Shown here piece after piece: positions 19,662 through 28,066 of a stretch of DNA of 64,000 nucleotides. The notes under the pieces were generated by a model that worked only from the letters and a program-made list of their open reading frames with translations, was not told the DNA's origin and ran no database searches. The DNA lies in the NCBI GenBank assembly GCA_035543115.1, contig DATKKF010000142.1, forward strand, positions 15,876 to 79,875. Reading direction: 5' to 3'. Position 1 is the first letter of the stretch, and every line of letters begins with the position of its first letter. This DNA comes from RPRB01 sp035543115 (lineage in GTDB: Bacteria; Myxococcota; Myxococcia; Myxococcales; Myxococcaceae). The translations under genes and the position numbers were made by a program.

Positions 19662-21269
19662 GTGGCCCTCCGGCTGCCGCGGTCGCTGCAGGCGCAGTTC
19701 GCCCTGGGCCTGGCAGGGCTGGTCCTCCTCTGCGCCGCCGCCGGTGCGGTGGCGGTCGGCGCCCTGCGGAGATCCGCCGGCGGGACGCGGCGCCTCGCCC
19801 TGGAGCGGCTGGACCGACTCGAGGCAGCACAGGACGTCGTCCGGCGAACGATGCTCATCGAGCGCGGCGCGGACCGGCTGGTCTCCGCGGAGGACGCAGA
19901 GACGCTCCGCGCCGCTCACCTCGAGCTCTCCCGCCAGCTCGACTCCCTCGACGAGCTGGTGGAGCGACTGGGTGGATCCAGCGAGGCCGTGTCGGTCCTC
20001 GACCTGCACCAGGCGGGGCAGGCAGTGCGCAACACGGTCCACCTGGTGGCGCAGATCCGCGAGCAGCTCCTGCGCGACCGCCCGGCGCTGCCAGGGCAGG
20101 TTGCCGAGGAGCCGGATCGACCCGAGCGGGAGGCGAACCTCCGTGAGTTCCACGCCGAGCTGCAGCGGCAAGCCGCGGAACTGATCGCCTCCGCGCAGGC
20201 GGTCTCGGCCGACTCCACCCGGGAATACCGCGAGGCGGTCCAGGCCCTGGCGAGCGCCTCGGCGCGCGATCAGGCTCTGGTGTTCGGCCTCCTGGTGGCC
20301 AGCGTCGTCGCGGCCGTGCTCATCGCCCGCCTGTTCCTCGGGCGAAGGGTGCTGGGTCGCCTGCAGCAGGTCAGCGACCACCTGCGCCAGGGCGATCCCG
20401 GCGCCGCGGACTCTCCCCACTTGAGCGTCGACGGCGCGGACGAGATCGCCGAGATGGCCGGTGCAGTTGAGCAATTCCTGGAGGATCGCCGCCGGCTTGC
20501 CGAGGCCGACCGGGAAGCGGAGCGCCGGAAGGCGGAGGAGGCGCTGAGGGCGACCGAGGCCGAGCTGGCGCGCGCTGCACGGGTCATGATCCTGGGAGAG
20601 ATGGGCGCTTCCATCGCTCACGAGGTGAACCAGCCCCTGGCCGCCATCGTCCTCAACGGCAAGGCCTGCCTCCGCTGGCTCTCGGGAGCTCCTCCGGACC
20701 TGTTCGAGGCACGCGAGGCCGTGAAGCGGATCGTCGAGGACGCGAGCCGGGCCGGGGAGGTCATCGCCCGTATCCGTGCGCTCACCGGAAAGAGCACCAC
20801 CGAGAGAGGCCCGGTGGACCTGAACGAGGTCATCGAGCAGGTCCTGGTGCTGGCCGGGGCCGAGCTGCAGAGGAGCCAGGTCGTCCTCCGCACCGAGCTC
20901 GGGGAGGATCTGCCTTGCGTCCTCGCCGACCGCATTCAGCTCCAGCAGCTGCTGCTGAATCTCCTGATCAACGCGACCGAGGCGATGCGGGAGGTCACCG
21001 GACGGCCGCGGGACCTGCTCATCGAGTCCGAGGAAAGGGACGGCGGACAGGTCCTGGTCGCGGTGCGGGATACCGGCGTGGGTCTCGACCCGACCACGCT
21101 GGAACGAATCTTCGACGCCTTCTACACCACCAAGTCCGGGGGGATGGGCATGGGTCTGTCGATCAGCAGGTCGATCGTCGAGAGCCACGGCGGCCGGCTG
21201 TGGGTCGAGCAGAACGAGGGTCCGGGAACGACCTTTTGTTTCACCCTGCCCCGGACCGCCACCGGCTGA
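19662..21269 (+). CDS. Membrane sensor histidine kinase
   Basis: A 535-residue kinase starting at GTG 19662. TM1 is near residues 14-34 and TM2 near 207-227, enclosing a ~170-residue helical periplasmic domain. A HAMP-like segment, a coiled coil, and HisKA with SIAHEVNQPLAAIVLNGKA follow, then HATPase with NLLINATEAM, DTGVGLDP and GMGMGLSISR. It is probably driven by the binding protein encoded 4 bp upstream. No response regulator is adjacent, so the partner is elsewhere. Confidence 0.85.
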   Translation: MALRLPRSLQAQFALGLAGLVLLCAAAGAVAVGALRRSAGGTRRLALERLDRLEAAQDVVRRTMLIERGADRLVSAEDAETLRAAHLELSRQLDSLDELVERLGGSSEAVSVLDLHQAGQAVRNTVHLVAQIREQLLRDRPALPGQVAEEPDRPEREANLREFHAELQRQAAELIASAQAVSADSTREYREAVQALASASARDQALVFGLLVASVVAAVLIARLFLGRRVLGRLQQVSDHLRQGDPGAADSPHLSVDGADEIAEMAGAVEQFLEDRRRLAEADREAERRKAEEALRATEAELARAARVMILGEMGASIAHEVNQPLAAIVLNGKACLRWLSGAPPDLFEAREAVKRIVEDASRAGEVIARIRALTGKSTTERGPVDLNEVIEQVLVLAGAELQRSQVVLRTELGEDLPCVLADRIQLQQLLLNLLINATEAMREVTGRPRDLLIESEERDGGQVLVAVRDTGVGLDPTTLERIFDAFYTTKSGGMGMGLSISRSIVESHGGRLWVEQNEGPGTTFCFTLPRTATG

Positions 21270-21425
21270 TACCAGGCGAACCGAGCGACCCAGGAGAAGA
21301 GGTCGCAACCGTTGAGGCCCTTTCGGCGCGGCGCAGTTTGTGCGCGTAACCCCCGGAGGTGGCGAAAAAGAAGACTCTTCCTTCGCACGCACAGCGGGCT
21401 CGCGTCGATCGACGGGGCTCTTCGC

Positions 21426-21441
21426 TGGCATCCCGATTGCT
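21426..21441 (+). promoter_or_regulatory. Sigma-54 promoter (-24/-12)
   Basis: TGGCAT-CCCGA-TTGCT matches the sigma-54 consensus (TGGCAC-N5-TTGCW) with one difference and exact GG/GC spacing. The predicted start, near 21452, is followed by the ribosome site GGAGGT (21455-21460) and GTG 21466. It should drive the DUF6582 and DUF5335 genes. Which activator acts here is unknown; the window has two NtrC-type candidates. Confidence 0.7.
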
Positions 21442-21465
21442 GATGGAAACGCATGGAGGTGGCAC

Positions 21466-21894
21466 GTGACAACAACCTGGGAACCCCACGAGCGACATGG
21501 TCGGCTCACACTGGAAAGCGACCTACCCGACGCCGTCTTCGCCTTTCCGAAGCAGCGGAAAGAGCCGCTGACCGATGCAGCGCACGTGCGCAACGCCGTT
21601 GCACGATTCGGTCAGGTCATCGGTGTTTCCGATGAGGACAGGGCTCTGGCATTCGCGAACATCGAGAAGGCCGCGAAGTACTACAACGTGGACCTTTCCG
21701 AGACCAACTGGCACCAGCTCGGCGTTCATCCACAGCAACACCGCGAGATGGCCGCCGCCAAGGCCGTCGAGACGAAGCGTGAGCGCGGCGAGTTGAAAGA
21801 GGCAGCTGCCAAGGCCGTGGAAACGAAGCGCGAGCACGGCATCTTGAAGGAGGAGGCCGCCAAAGCCGCCGCGACCAGAAGGCGCGAGCACTAG
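21466..21894 (+). CDS. DUF6582-like stress-associated protein
   Basis: A 142-residue protein starting at GTG 21466 after the ribosome site GGAGGT. The N-terminal part (WEPHERHGRLTLESDLPD, VFAFPKQRKEPLTDAAHV) is the DUF6582 signature. The C-terminus has two copies of a ~16-residue charged repeat (AKAVETKRE-x-G-x-LKE) forming a likely helix. Function is unknown and it is probably cytosolic. It has a sigma-54 promoter directly upstream and shares it with the next gene. Confidence 0.75.
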   Translation: MTTTWEPHERHGRLTLESDLPDAVFAFPKQRKEPLTDAAHVRNAVARFGQVIGVSDEDRALAFANIEKAAKYYNVDLSETNWHQLGVHPQQHREMAAAKAVETKRERGELKEAAAKAVETKREHGILKEEAAKAAATRRREH

Positions 21895-21936
21895 GCGTCC
21901 TGGTCGGTGCCGCTGCTCTGGCTGAGGAAAGGAATC

Positions 21937-22305
21937 ATGTCTATGCGCAAGACCATTGAGATTCCCCGCGAGCGCTGGGCGAAGTACCTGGACGACCTGA
22001 GCAATCGCGAGCAGGACCACCCGGTGCGCATCGAGGTCGAGGGCCAGGAGCTCGGTGATCAGGCCCTTTCGACCAAATTGCCTCTCATGGGCATCTCGCT
22101 CGAGGAAAAGGGCTCGGAGAAGGACGCGATCGAGATCACGGTGGCGGACCGTGGAAAGGGCCAGACGCTGACCCACCTCATCGAGAGGCCCGAGCACGTC
22201 TACGTCGAGCAGGAGGGTGATCGCGTGCGTTGCGTCGACATCGAGAACCGCGCGCACGTCAAGACGCTGATCTTCTTCGAAGATCGCCGAGGAGCGGAGA
22301 CCTAA
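21937..22305 (+). CDS. DUF5335-like protein
   Basis: A 122-residue protein starting at ATG 21937 with ribosome site AGGAAAGG. It begins MSMRKTIEIPRERWAKYLDD and contains HPVRIEVEGQELGDQ, typical of DUF5335 proteins. These are small soluble proteins often encoded beside stress genes. It is the second gene of the operon with DUF6582, 42 bp downstream. A mostly beta fold is likely; no enzymatic motif is visible. Confidence 0.7.
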   Translation: MSMRKTIEIPRERWAKYLDDLSNREQDHPVRIEVEGQELGDQALSTKLPLMGISLEEKGSEKDAIEITVADRGKGQTLTHLIERPEHVYVEQEGDRVRCVDIENRAHVKTLIFFEDRRGAET

Positions 22306-22480
22306 GTCAGCCGACGCCGGCCGCGGCCGCTCGCCGCGGAGGTTCCCGCCTTCAGAGGGGCGAGCCCGTGCACGCCCGTTCTCTGCCGTGTCGCCGCCGC
22401 GATCCCTCCGGGCCGGGCAGCGAGCTGCCGCTCGACCATGGAGGACGAACACTGCGGCTACACCCGCTGGGTGGTCCGTC

Positions 22481-23374
22481 TCAGCGCACGAACGTTTCCG
22501 CGGTGTCCGCCGGGAGCTTCATCACCGTGGCCGCGCGCGGGTCGGAGTTGAACTTGCCGAAGACCTCCGGGTTCTGCTTGAAGTGGTTCTTCAGCGCCTG
22601 GATGCGATGCTCGTCGTTCGGGTGGTCGGACAGCAGCTCCGGCCCCTCGTTGGGCCGCGAGTCCTTGAAATCCTGGAACAGCCAGACCAGCCCCCACGGA
22701 TTCAGACCGGCCGAGGCGCAGATGTCCGCTCCGGTCAGGTCGGCGCTCGTCTCCACCTCACGCGAGTAGCTCAGCGACCCGAGCTTGCTCAGCAGGGCGA
22801 TGGCCAGGACGCGTGCCGGGGTCGGCCCGAGCAGGATCGCCACCCCCAGGTCGCCGACGGTCTGCCGGTATTCCTGCGCAAGCTTGTTCATCGAGTCGTG
22901 GTGGATGGTGTGGGCGACCTCGTGGCACAGCGTGCCCGCCAGCTCCTCCTGGTTCTTCACGAAGAACAGCAAGGCATCGACCACGTAGAGGTTTCCTCCC
23001 GGCACGGAGAAGGCGTTGGGCTGGGACTCGTGAACGAGGTAGAAGCGAAACGGATACGCATATTGCGGCTGCGCCGCCCGGGTGATGCGGTCGGCGATCG
23101 GCCGCAACGTGTCGTACAGCGGCGAGCTGGCGACGATCTCCCCCTTCGCCTTGAGCTCCTGGTAGGCCTCCTGTCCGATGAGCAGCTCGAGGTCCTGCGT
23201 GCCGCCGTCCGGCAGAGTGACCGGGTAGTACGGCGAGGCCTGGGAGGCCACGGTCTGCTTGCGCTGATCCGGCGACGACGCCGCCCCCGAGGCCTGACAG
23301 AAGGCTCCGCCCAACGTCACGATGGAGAGAGCCACGAGCCACGACGCCGTGGCCGGTCTGCCGGGCGAGGTCAT
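22481..23374 (-). CDS. M48-family zinc metalloprotease, exported
   Basis: A 297-residue protein with a signal peptide (residues ~1-30) and the zinc motif HEVAH at 151-155, inside GTLCHEVAHTIHHDS. A downstream Glu-containing segment, SREVETSADLTGADI, supplies the third ligand. The PNAFSVPGGNLYVVDALL segment is the usual M48 (HtpX/BepA-like) region. It probably degrades or checks misfolded envelope proteins. Its start overlaps the HdeD stop by 4 bp (operon). A paralogue lies at 46881-47723. Confidence 0.88.
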   Translation of the reverse strand: MTSPGRPATASWLVALSIVTLGGAFCQASGAASSPDQRKQTVASQASPYYPVTLPDGGTQDLELLIGQEAYQELKAKGEIVASSPLYDTLRPIADRITRAAQPQYAYPFRFYLVHESQPNAFSVPGGNLYVVDALLFFVKNQEELAGTLCHEVAHTIHHDSMNKLAQEYRQTVGDLGVAILLGPTPARVLAIALLSKLGSLSYSREVETSADLTGADICASAGLNPWGLVWLFQDFKDSRPNEGPELLSDHPNDEHRIQALKNHFKQNPEVFGKFNSDPRAATVMKLPADTAETFVR

Positions 23375-23979
23375 GTCGTTCCCTGCACCGCCTGCTTGAT
23401 TCCTCCTGCGCTCTTCCGGAGCCGGGCGGCGAAGACCGTCCGGGCGATGCCCGTCACCAGCACCGACGCTCCGAGCAGCGTCCCGATGGTCCAGGTGGTG
23501 CTGGAGGGCCACTTCACCAGGATGAGGATTCCGACCGCCAGGCTCACGATGCCATCGGCCAGGAGCCCCCCCCAGCCGTCCACCGGCCTCACCCGGAACG
23601 CGGCGATCATCGCCAGCACGCCGCGGATGACCAGGATGCTTCCGACGAAGAGGGTGAGACCCTCAGCCCCGGAGAAGGGGTGGGCGATGAGCATGATCCC
23701 GGTGAAGCCGTAGAGCGCGCCCAGGAGCAAGCGCGGAAAGAACGCGCCTGCAGACTGCGAGTTCAAGGCGAGCACGATCTCCGCCACTCCTGCGATGGCC
23801 AGCATCGCCCCCAGGAACATCGTGGTCGAGGTAGCAGTGGCGAACGGGTACACCAGCATCACGACGCCGATCACCGCCGTCAGCACCCCCATGAACATGG
23901 TCCATCCCGACCGGCGCCTCACCTCATCCAGGATCGGGGTCTCTGGCTTCGTCGCTGTTTGTTTCGTCGGCGTCGTCAT
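23371..23979 (-). CDS. HdeD-family (DUF308) membrane protein
   Basis: A 202-residue protein with six predicted membrane helices in three repeated hairpins (WTMFMGVLTAVIGVVMLVYP, TLFVGSILVIRGVLAM and others). It belongs to the acid-resistance protein HdeD family. The function is poorly known, probably membrane stress protection. It is the middle gene of a three-gene minus-strand operon with a sigma-54 promoter, overlapping both neighbours by 4 bp. A paralogue lies at 30158-30760. Confidence 0.85.
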   Translation of the reverse strand: MTTPTKQTATKPETPILDEVRRRSGWTMFMGVLTAVIGVVMLVYPFATATSTTMFLGAMLAIAGVAEIVLALNSQSAGAFFPRLLLGALYGFTGIMLIAHPFSGAEGLTLFVGSILVIRGVLAMIAAFRVRPVDGWGGLLADGIVSLAVGILILVKWPSSTTWTIGTLLGASVLVTGIARTVFAARLRKSAGGIKQAVQGTT

Positions 23980-24149
23980 GGCATTCCTTTCGGCTCTCGT
24001 GGTCCAGGGGCCGTCCCACCATCGGCCGGCATCAGGCGTCGACGCCCGGAGGGGGTCGACGCACTCCCCCCGGTGCAGACCGGGTGTACCTTGCTGCCCT
24101 CGTAGGCCGTCGCTCCGCTCGCGGAGACGACGGCCAGCATTCGGTTCAT
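23976..24149 (-). CDS. Small ORF (57 aa), first gene of HdeD/M48 operon
   Basis: A 57-residue reading frame from ATG 24149, preceded by a strong ribosome site (gaggagaaccggg) and ending in a 4-bp overlap (ATGA) with the HdeD start. A sigma-54 promoter lies 41 bp upstream. The product (MNRMLAVVSASGATAYEG...) is Gly/Pro-rich, with a short hydrophobic start and one Cys. No family is recognised. It may be a leader peptide whose translation couples to HdeD. Support comes from context more than from composition. Confidence 0.5.
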   Translation of the reverse strand: MNRMLAVVSASGATAYEGSKVHPVCTGGSASTPSGRRRLMPADGGTAPGPREPKGMP

Positions 24150-24473
24150 CCCGGTTCTCCTCACCGAGGGGCGCGTCGGGGAAACCTGTAGCATCGCGCG
24201 TGCCAGCATCTTACCCTCGGGAGGAGCGCTTCCAGGCCGGTTCTGGCTGCTCGATCCGGCAGGCATCTGCCGGGATCTGATCAGCTTGGCGGTGAGACCC
24301 GCGACACGTTTGCGCTGACCGCCGCACGCTCGCGCAAGGGGTGGCCCTGGCCATGGGCGACGGCACCCCTCTATGCTCCGGCGCGTGCGCGCCCCCTCCA
24401 GGGCAAGACCGACGACTCCGGTCCGGCTTCCGCCACTGCTGCGCGGGTTGTTCTTCCCTGGATCGTTGCATCA
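24150..24473. other. Intergenic region between divergent operons
   Basis: 324 bp with no supported gene. It holds the leftward sigma-54 promoter at 24190-24205 and must hold the rightward promoter of the phosphoesterase gene. A second -24/-12-like sequence near 24370 facing right has its GG and GC elements one base too far apart and was not accepted. Confidence 0.5.
24190..24205 (-). promoter_or_regulatory. Sigma-54 promoter (-24/-12)
   Basis: Read on the minus strand: TGGCAC-GCGCG-ATGCT, a one-base difference from consensus with exact spacing. The predicted start is near 24179, ~30 nt before the ATG at 24149. It drives the small ORF, HdeD and M48 operon. Confidence 0.7.
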
Positions 24474-25397
24474 GTGATCCGCGTCGCCCACGTCTCCGAC
24501 CTGCACGTTCTCTCCCGGACCGGGACCAGGTGGAGACAGATCATCTTCAACAAGCGAATCACCGGCTACGCGAATCTCTTGCTGCACCGCGGACGGGTGC
24601 ATCGTCGAGACTACCTGCTCCAGGTCCTGGCCGGTGCCGCCGCTGCCGCGGACCAGCTGGTGGTCACCGGGGACATCACCAACCTCGCGCTCGAGCACGA
24701 GTACCAGGATGCCGCGGCGTTGCTCGCGGAGGCCGCCCGAAAGACGGAGGTGACGGCGATCCCGGGCAACCACGACATCTACCTCCCCTCGCTCGCGCAC
24801 GAGAAGCGCTTCGCGCACCATTTTCACCCGTTCCTCGGGACCGACCTCCCGGAGCTGGCGGTCGAGGTTCCAGCCGGACGGTTTCCCACCGTCAAGCTGC
24901 GCCAGGGTCTGGCGATCATCGGGCTGAGCAGCGGGGTCCCACGGCCGCCGTTCGTCTCCGCCGGCCGCCTCGGCGCGACGCAGCTCCGCGCGCTGCAGAC
25001 CGTGCTCGCCCACCCCGAGGTGCGGCGGCGCTGTGCGGTGGTGCTCGTCCACCATCCGCCGGTCGATGGGCGGCCGCGGTGGCTGCGGCTCCGCGACGGC
25101 CTGGTGGACCTGCCGGCGCTGCAGCGAGTGCTGGCACCGCTCGGGCGGGGCGTGCTGCTCTTCGGCCACCTGCACCTGCGTCTGCGCCGGGAGCTCCGGA
25201 CACAATCGGGCCGCCTGGAAGTCATCGGTGCCAGCGGAGCCGCGCTCGACCATCCCGACCCAGCGGTGCGGGCGGGGTTCAACCTTTACCGGTTCGAGGA
25301 CGACGGGACCCTGGTCTCCATTGAGGCCCACGTCCTGGACCCGGAGGGCGGAGGGATGCAGATCATGCCGATCTCCGAGAATGGAGAGAGCCGATGA
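24474..25397 (+). CDS. Calcineurin-like metallophosphoesterase
   Basis: A 307-residue protein beginning at GTG 24474 (MIRVAHVSDLHVLS). The metal-binding motifs are in order: SDLH, GDITN, GNHD, a VHHPP histidine and FGHLHLR. It is a dinuclear-metal phosphoesterase of the Icc/CpdA class, cytosolic. Its stop overlaps the next gene by 4 bp (ATGA), so it is co-translated with a phospholipase D-like protein. That suggests a role in phospholipid or nucleotide phosphodiester metabolism (inference). The ribosome site is weak, so the start is less certain. Confidence 0.85.
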   Translation: MIRVAHVSDLHVLSRTGTRWRQIIFNKRITGYANLLLHRGRVHRRDYLLQVLAGAAAAADQLVVTGDITNLALEHEYQDAAALLAEAARKTEVTAIPGNHDIYLPSLAHEKRFAHHFHPFLGTDLPELAVEVPAGRFPTVKLRQGLAIIGLSSGVPRPPFVSAGRLGATQLRALQTVLAHPEVRRRCAVVLVHHPPVDGRPRWLRLRDGLVDLPALQRVLAPLGRGVLLFGHLHLRLRRELRTQSGRLEVIGASGAALDHPDPAVRAGFNLYRFEDDGTLVSIEAHVLDPEGGGMQIMPISENGESR

Positions 25398-28066
25398 ACT
25401 ACCGGCAACTCCTGGTGCTCACCACCGTGGGCGACGACGCCGGGCCGACGTTCGAGGCCATCCGGCGCCTGCTCCCCGCTGCGGAACGGATGATCATCAT
25501 CGCCGAGCGGGCGTCGATGCCCTCCCTCCCGTGGGTGACGCCACCCTCCGAGGTCGACGAGGCTTCCAGTGAGGCAGTGGAGAAGCTCCAGGGCGCTGCC
25601 AGGGGCCTCGCGCCATCGGTGGAGGTCGCGCTGGCCACGGACCTGACGCCGGATGCGCTCGCCGACGCGGCGGCGGGGTCCTCGACCGATCTGGTCGTCG
25701 TGGGCTCGGCGCGCCATCGCACCCTGTCCCTGGCCTCGGCGCTCCGGACACGGAAGCCGCTGCCGTTGCTCTTCGTCGGCTCCGCTCCCGGGCGGGTTGC
25801 CCCACAGCATGGCAACCGTCTGGGGTGCGTCATCTTCTCCAAGCAGGAGAATGCGGCGGTGTTGACCTTCCTCCGGGAGCAGGCCGGGCCGACAGATCAC
25901 GCGGTGCTCTTCGAGTCGCGTCCGCTCTCCGCGCAGGCGCTGGCTCAGGTGCGCGAGGTGGCGGGGCTCGCTCCCCAGCTCGAGCTGATCGACGGCTCGC
26001 ACGGAAGGTGGCGCCGGCTGCTGGGTGCGCGGACGAGCGGGGAGTTCGATTTCTTCGTGGTCGCCCGGCTCCCGCCGCTGGTCCTCCTCAGCGTGAGCGA
26101 ACGGCCGCCGGTGCTCGTCTTGCCGCCGGCCCGCGCGCCGGGGGCCGAGCGCGAGCGGGCGCTGGACGTCCCCGACGCGCTGGACGATGGCACGCGGATC
26201 CGTCTCCGCCTGGAGTACGAAGCGGGGATCGGCCGCCGGACACCAATCGACGATCAGGAGCTGGCCTTGGTGTGCGCGGGAAAGATCGTGGCCCGGGCGA
26301 CCTCCTCTCACGGAGAGGTGGAGCTGTCCTCGGGGCTGGGCAACTCCCTCGGAGTCCTTCGCACGTACGGGGAGGCGACGCCCGACCCCTCCGCCGTGGA
26401 GGTACACGTTGCCGTCCTGCGCGACGCCCAGCGCCCGGTGGTCTTCTTCGACGTCGAGGTCGACGACGAGGCGCTGTCGCGGCTTCGCGACCTGGCGGCT
26501 GCCCAGCCGGTGGCGATGCGGGTGCGTGCAACCCGGAGCTGCGCCTCGCTGCGCAAGAGGCTCGCCGCCGCAGGCCTCCCGCCGTACGTCGTGGACGTCG
26601 GCGCGGTCCTCGGCGAAGGGGATGCTCCCGACATCCCGGAGCAGGCGGGCGCAGTCCGGCTCGCTCGTGCGGCGATGAGGATGCGGGCATCCGGCATCCC
26701 GGTCGTGGCGATCGTGTATCAAGGCCCGCACCGACCGGACACCCGGGGTCTGGCCGCCGTCGCGCCGGGGGAGATCGCCCAGCTCCAGATCGGAGCGGTC
26801 GCCCCGGCCGCCCGCCCCTCCCTCGACGACCTGCTGGATGCCACCACCGGAAGCGAGGCCACCGAGGGCAACCAGGTGCAGGTCGAGCTCGACAACCCGA
26901 CCGCCCGGGGCTGGCTGCTCTCGGCGATCGCCGCGAGCCAGGAACGGGTCCATCTGCAATTCTACATGTGCCTCGACGACGACGTCGGGCGTCCGGTGGA
27001 GGCAGCCCTGGCCGAGGCCGGAGCGCGGGGCGTCACCGTTCGTGTGCTGGTCGATTCACTTCACGGCGAGCATGGCTCGTTCGGCCTGCACAACCCGCTT
27101 CTCGATCGGATGTCCTCCCGTCCGGGCGTGGAGCTCCGGGTGGTCAGACCCATCACCGGGGTACCGACGCTGGAGCTGCTGAAGCAGCGCGACCATCGGA
27201 AGATCGCCATCGTCGACTCGAAGGTGGCCCTGATCGGCGGCCGGAACGTCTCGCACGAGTACTACACCGGCTTCCGGGAAATTCCGCTGAGCCCGGAGAT
27301 GACCTGGCGAATGGTTCCCTGGCTCGACGCGGGCGCGCGCGTGGAGGGGCCGGCGGTGGCCGCAGTGGACCGGTCCTTTCTGCAGGCGTGGACCGACGCC
27401 GGGGGCCAGCCGTTCGAGATCCGGGTGCCGCCGCCGGCCGGCTCGACGAGGGCCCGGATCGTGGCGCACCGCGGGCTCCGGGATTCCTACACCACCGAGG
27501 CGTACCTGGACATCATCGATTCTGCTCGATCCCACGTCTACACGGTGAACGGCTTCCCCTTCGTGCTGGAGCTCCAGCAGGCGCTGCTCCGGGCGCTCCG
27601 TCGAGGGGTCCGCGTTCGCACCCTCATCGGCAACCTCACCCCCCGACACGGAGAGGAGCCCTTCCATGGGCCGATGGCCACGGGCCGCGACGCGGCGACG
27701 GTGTTCGTGCGGTCACGGCAGGATCCGCTCGTGGCCGCGGGAGCCGAGTGCTACGAGTTCGTGGTCGGGCGACAGCCCTCCTGGTCCCCGACCATCGACA
27801 ATATCCGGCCGCACGTGCACGCCAAGGCGGTGAGCGTGGACGGACGGATGTGCGCCGTGGGCAGCGCCAACCTCGACGTCACCTCCTGCTACTGGGAGGA
27901 CGAGCTGATGGTCCTGGTCGAGGACGAGGCGGTCACCCGGGCCGTGGAGGCGCGGTTCGACGAGCTCCTGGCCGGGTCCGAGCGCTTCGATCGCGCGGAC
28001 CCTCGCTGGCAGCGGCAGGCGGAGCTGCGCCGGTGGATGCGGTACTGGCCTGGAGTGCTGGGTTAG
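25394..28066 (+). CDS. Phospholipase D / cardiolipin synthase-like protein with USP-like N-terminus
   Basis: An 890-residue protein. The first ~150 residues look like a universal-stress-protein fold (LLVLTTVGDDAGPTFEAI; STDLVVVGSARHRTLS; PLLFVG). A middle region of unknown fold follows. The C-terminal ~370 residues carry two HKD motifs: DHRKIAIVD (His601, Lys603) and HVHAKAVSVDG (His809, Lys811) with GSANLD. Two HKD motifs make a phospholipase D/cardiolipin synthase active site. There is no membrane helix, which is unusual for cardiolipin synthases. It is coupled to the phosphoesterase upstream and ends 4 bp into the convergent lipase gene. Confidence 0.82.
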   Translation: MNYRQLLVLTTVGDDAGPTFEAIRRLLPAAERMIIIAERASMPSLPWVTPPSEVDEASSEAVEKLQGAARGLAPSVEVALATDLTPDALADAAAGSSTDLVVVGSARHRTLSLASALRTRKPLPLLFVGSAPGRVAPQHGNRLGCVIFSKQENAAVLTFLREQAGPTDHAVLFESRPLSAQALAQVREVAGLAPQLELIDGSHGRWRRLLGARTSGEFDFFVVARLPPLVLLSVSERPPVLVLPPARAPGAERERALDVPDALDDGTRIRLRLEYEAGIGRRTPIDDQELALVCAGKIVARATSSHGEVELSSGLGNSLGVLRTYGEATPDPSAVEVHVAVLRDAQRPVVFFDVEVDDEALSRLRDLAAAQPVAMRVRATRSCASLRKRLAAAGLPPYVVDVGAVLGEGDAPDIPEQAGAVRLARAAMRMRASGIPVVAIVYQGPHRPDTRGLAAVAPGEIAQLQIGAVAPAARPSLDDLLDATTGSEATEGNQVQVELDNPTARGWLLSAIAASQERVHLQFYMCLDDDVGRPVEAALAEAGARGVTVRVLVDSLHGEHGSFGLHNPLLDRMSSRPGVELRVVRPITGVPTLELLKQRDHRKIAIVDSKVALIGGRNVSHEYYTGFREIPLSPEMTWRMVPWLDAGARVEGPAVAAVDRSFLQAWTDAGGQPFEIRVPPPAGSTRARIVAHRGLRDSYTTEAYLDIIDSARSHVYTVNGFPFVLELQQALLRALRRGVRVRTLIGNLTPRHGEEPFHGPMATGRDAATVFVRSRQDPLVAAGAECYEFVVGRQPSWSPTIDNIRPHVHAKAVSVDGRMCAVGSANLDVTSCYWEDELMVLVEDEAVTRAVEARFDELLAGSERFDRADPRWQRQAELRRWMRYWPGVLG

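Noticed and set aside
24368..24400. Possible sigma-54 promoter before the phosphoesterase gene
   Set aside because: CGGCAC and TATGC elements are one base too far apart and the first T is missing.
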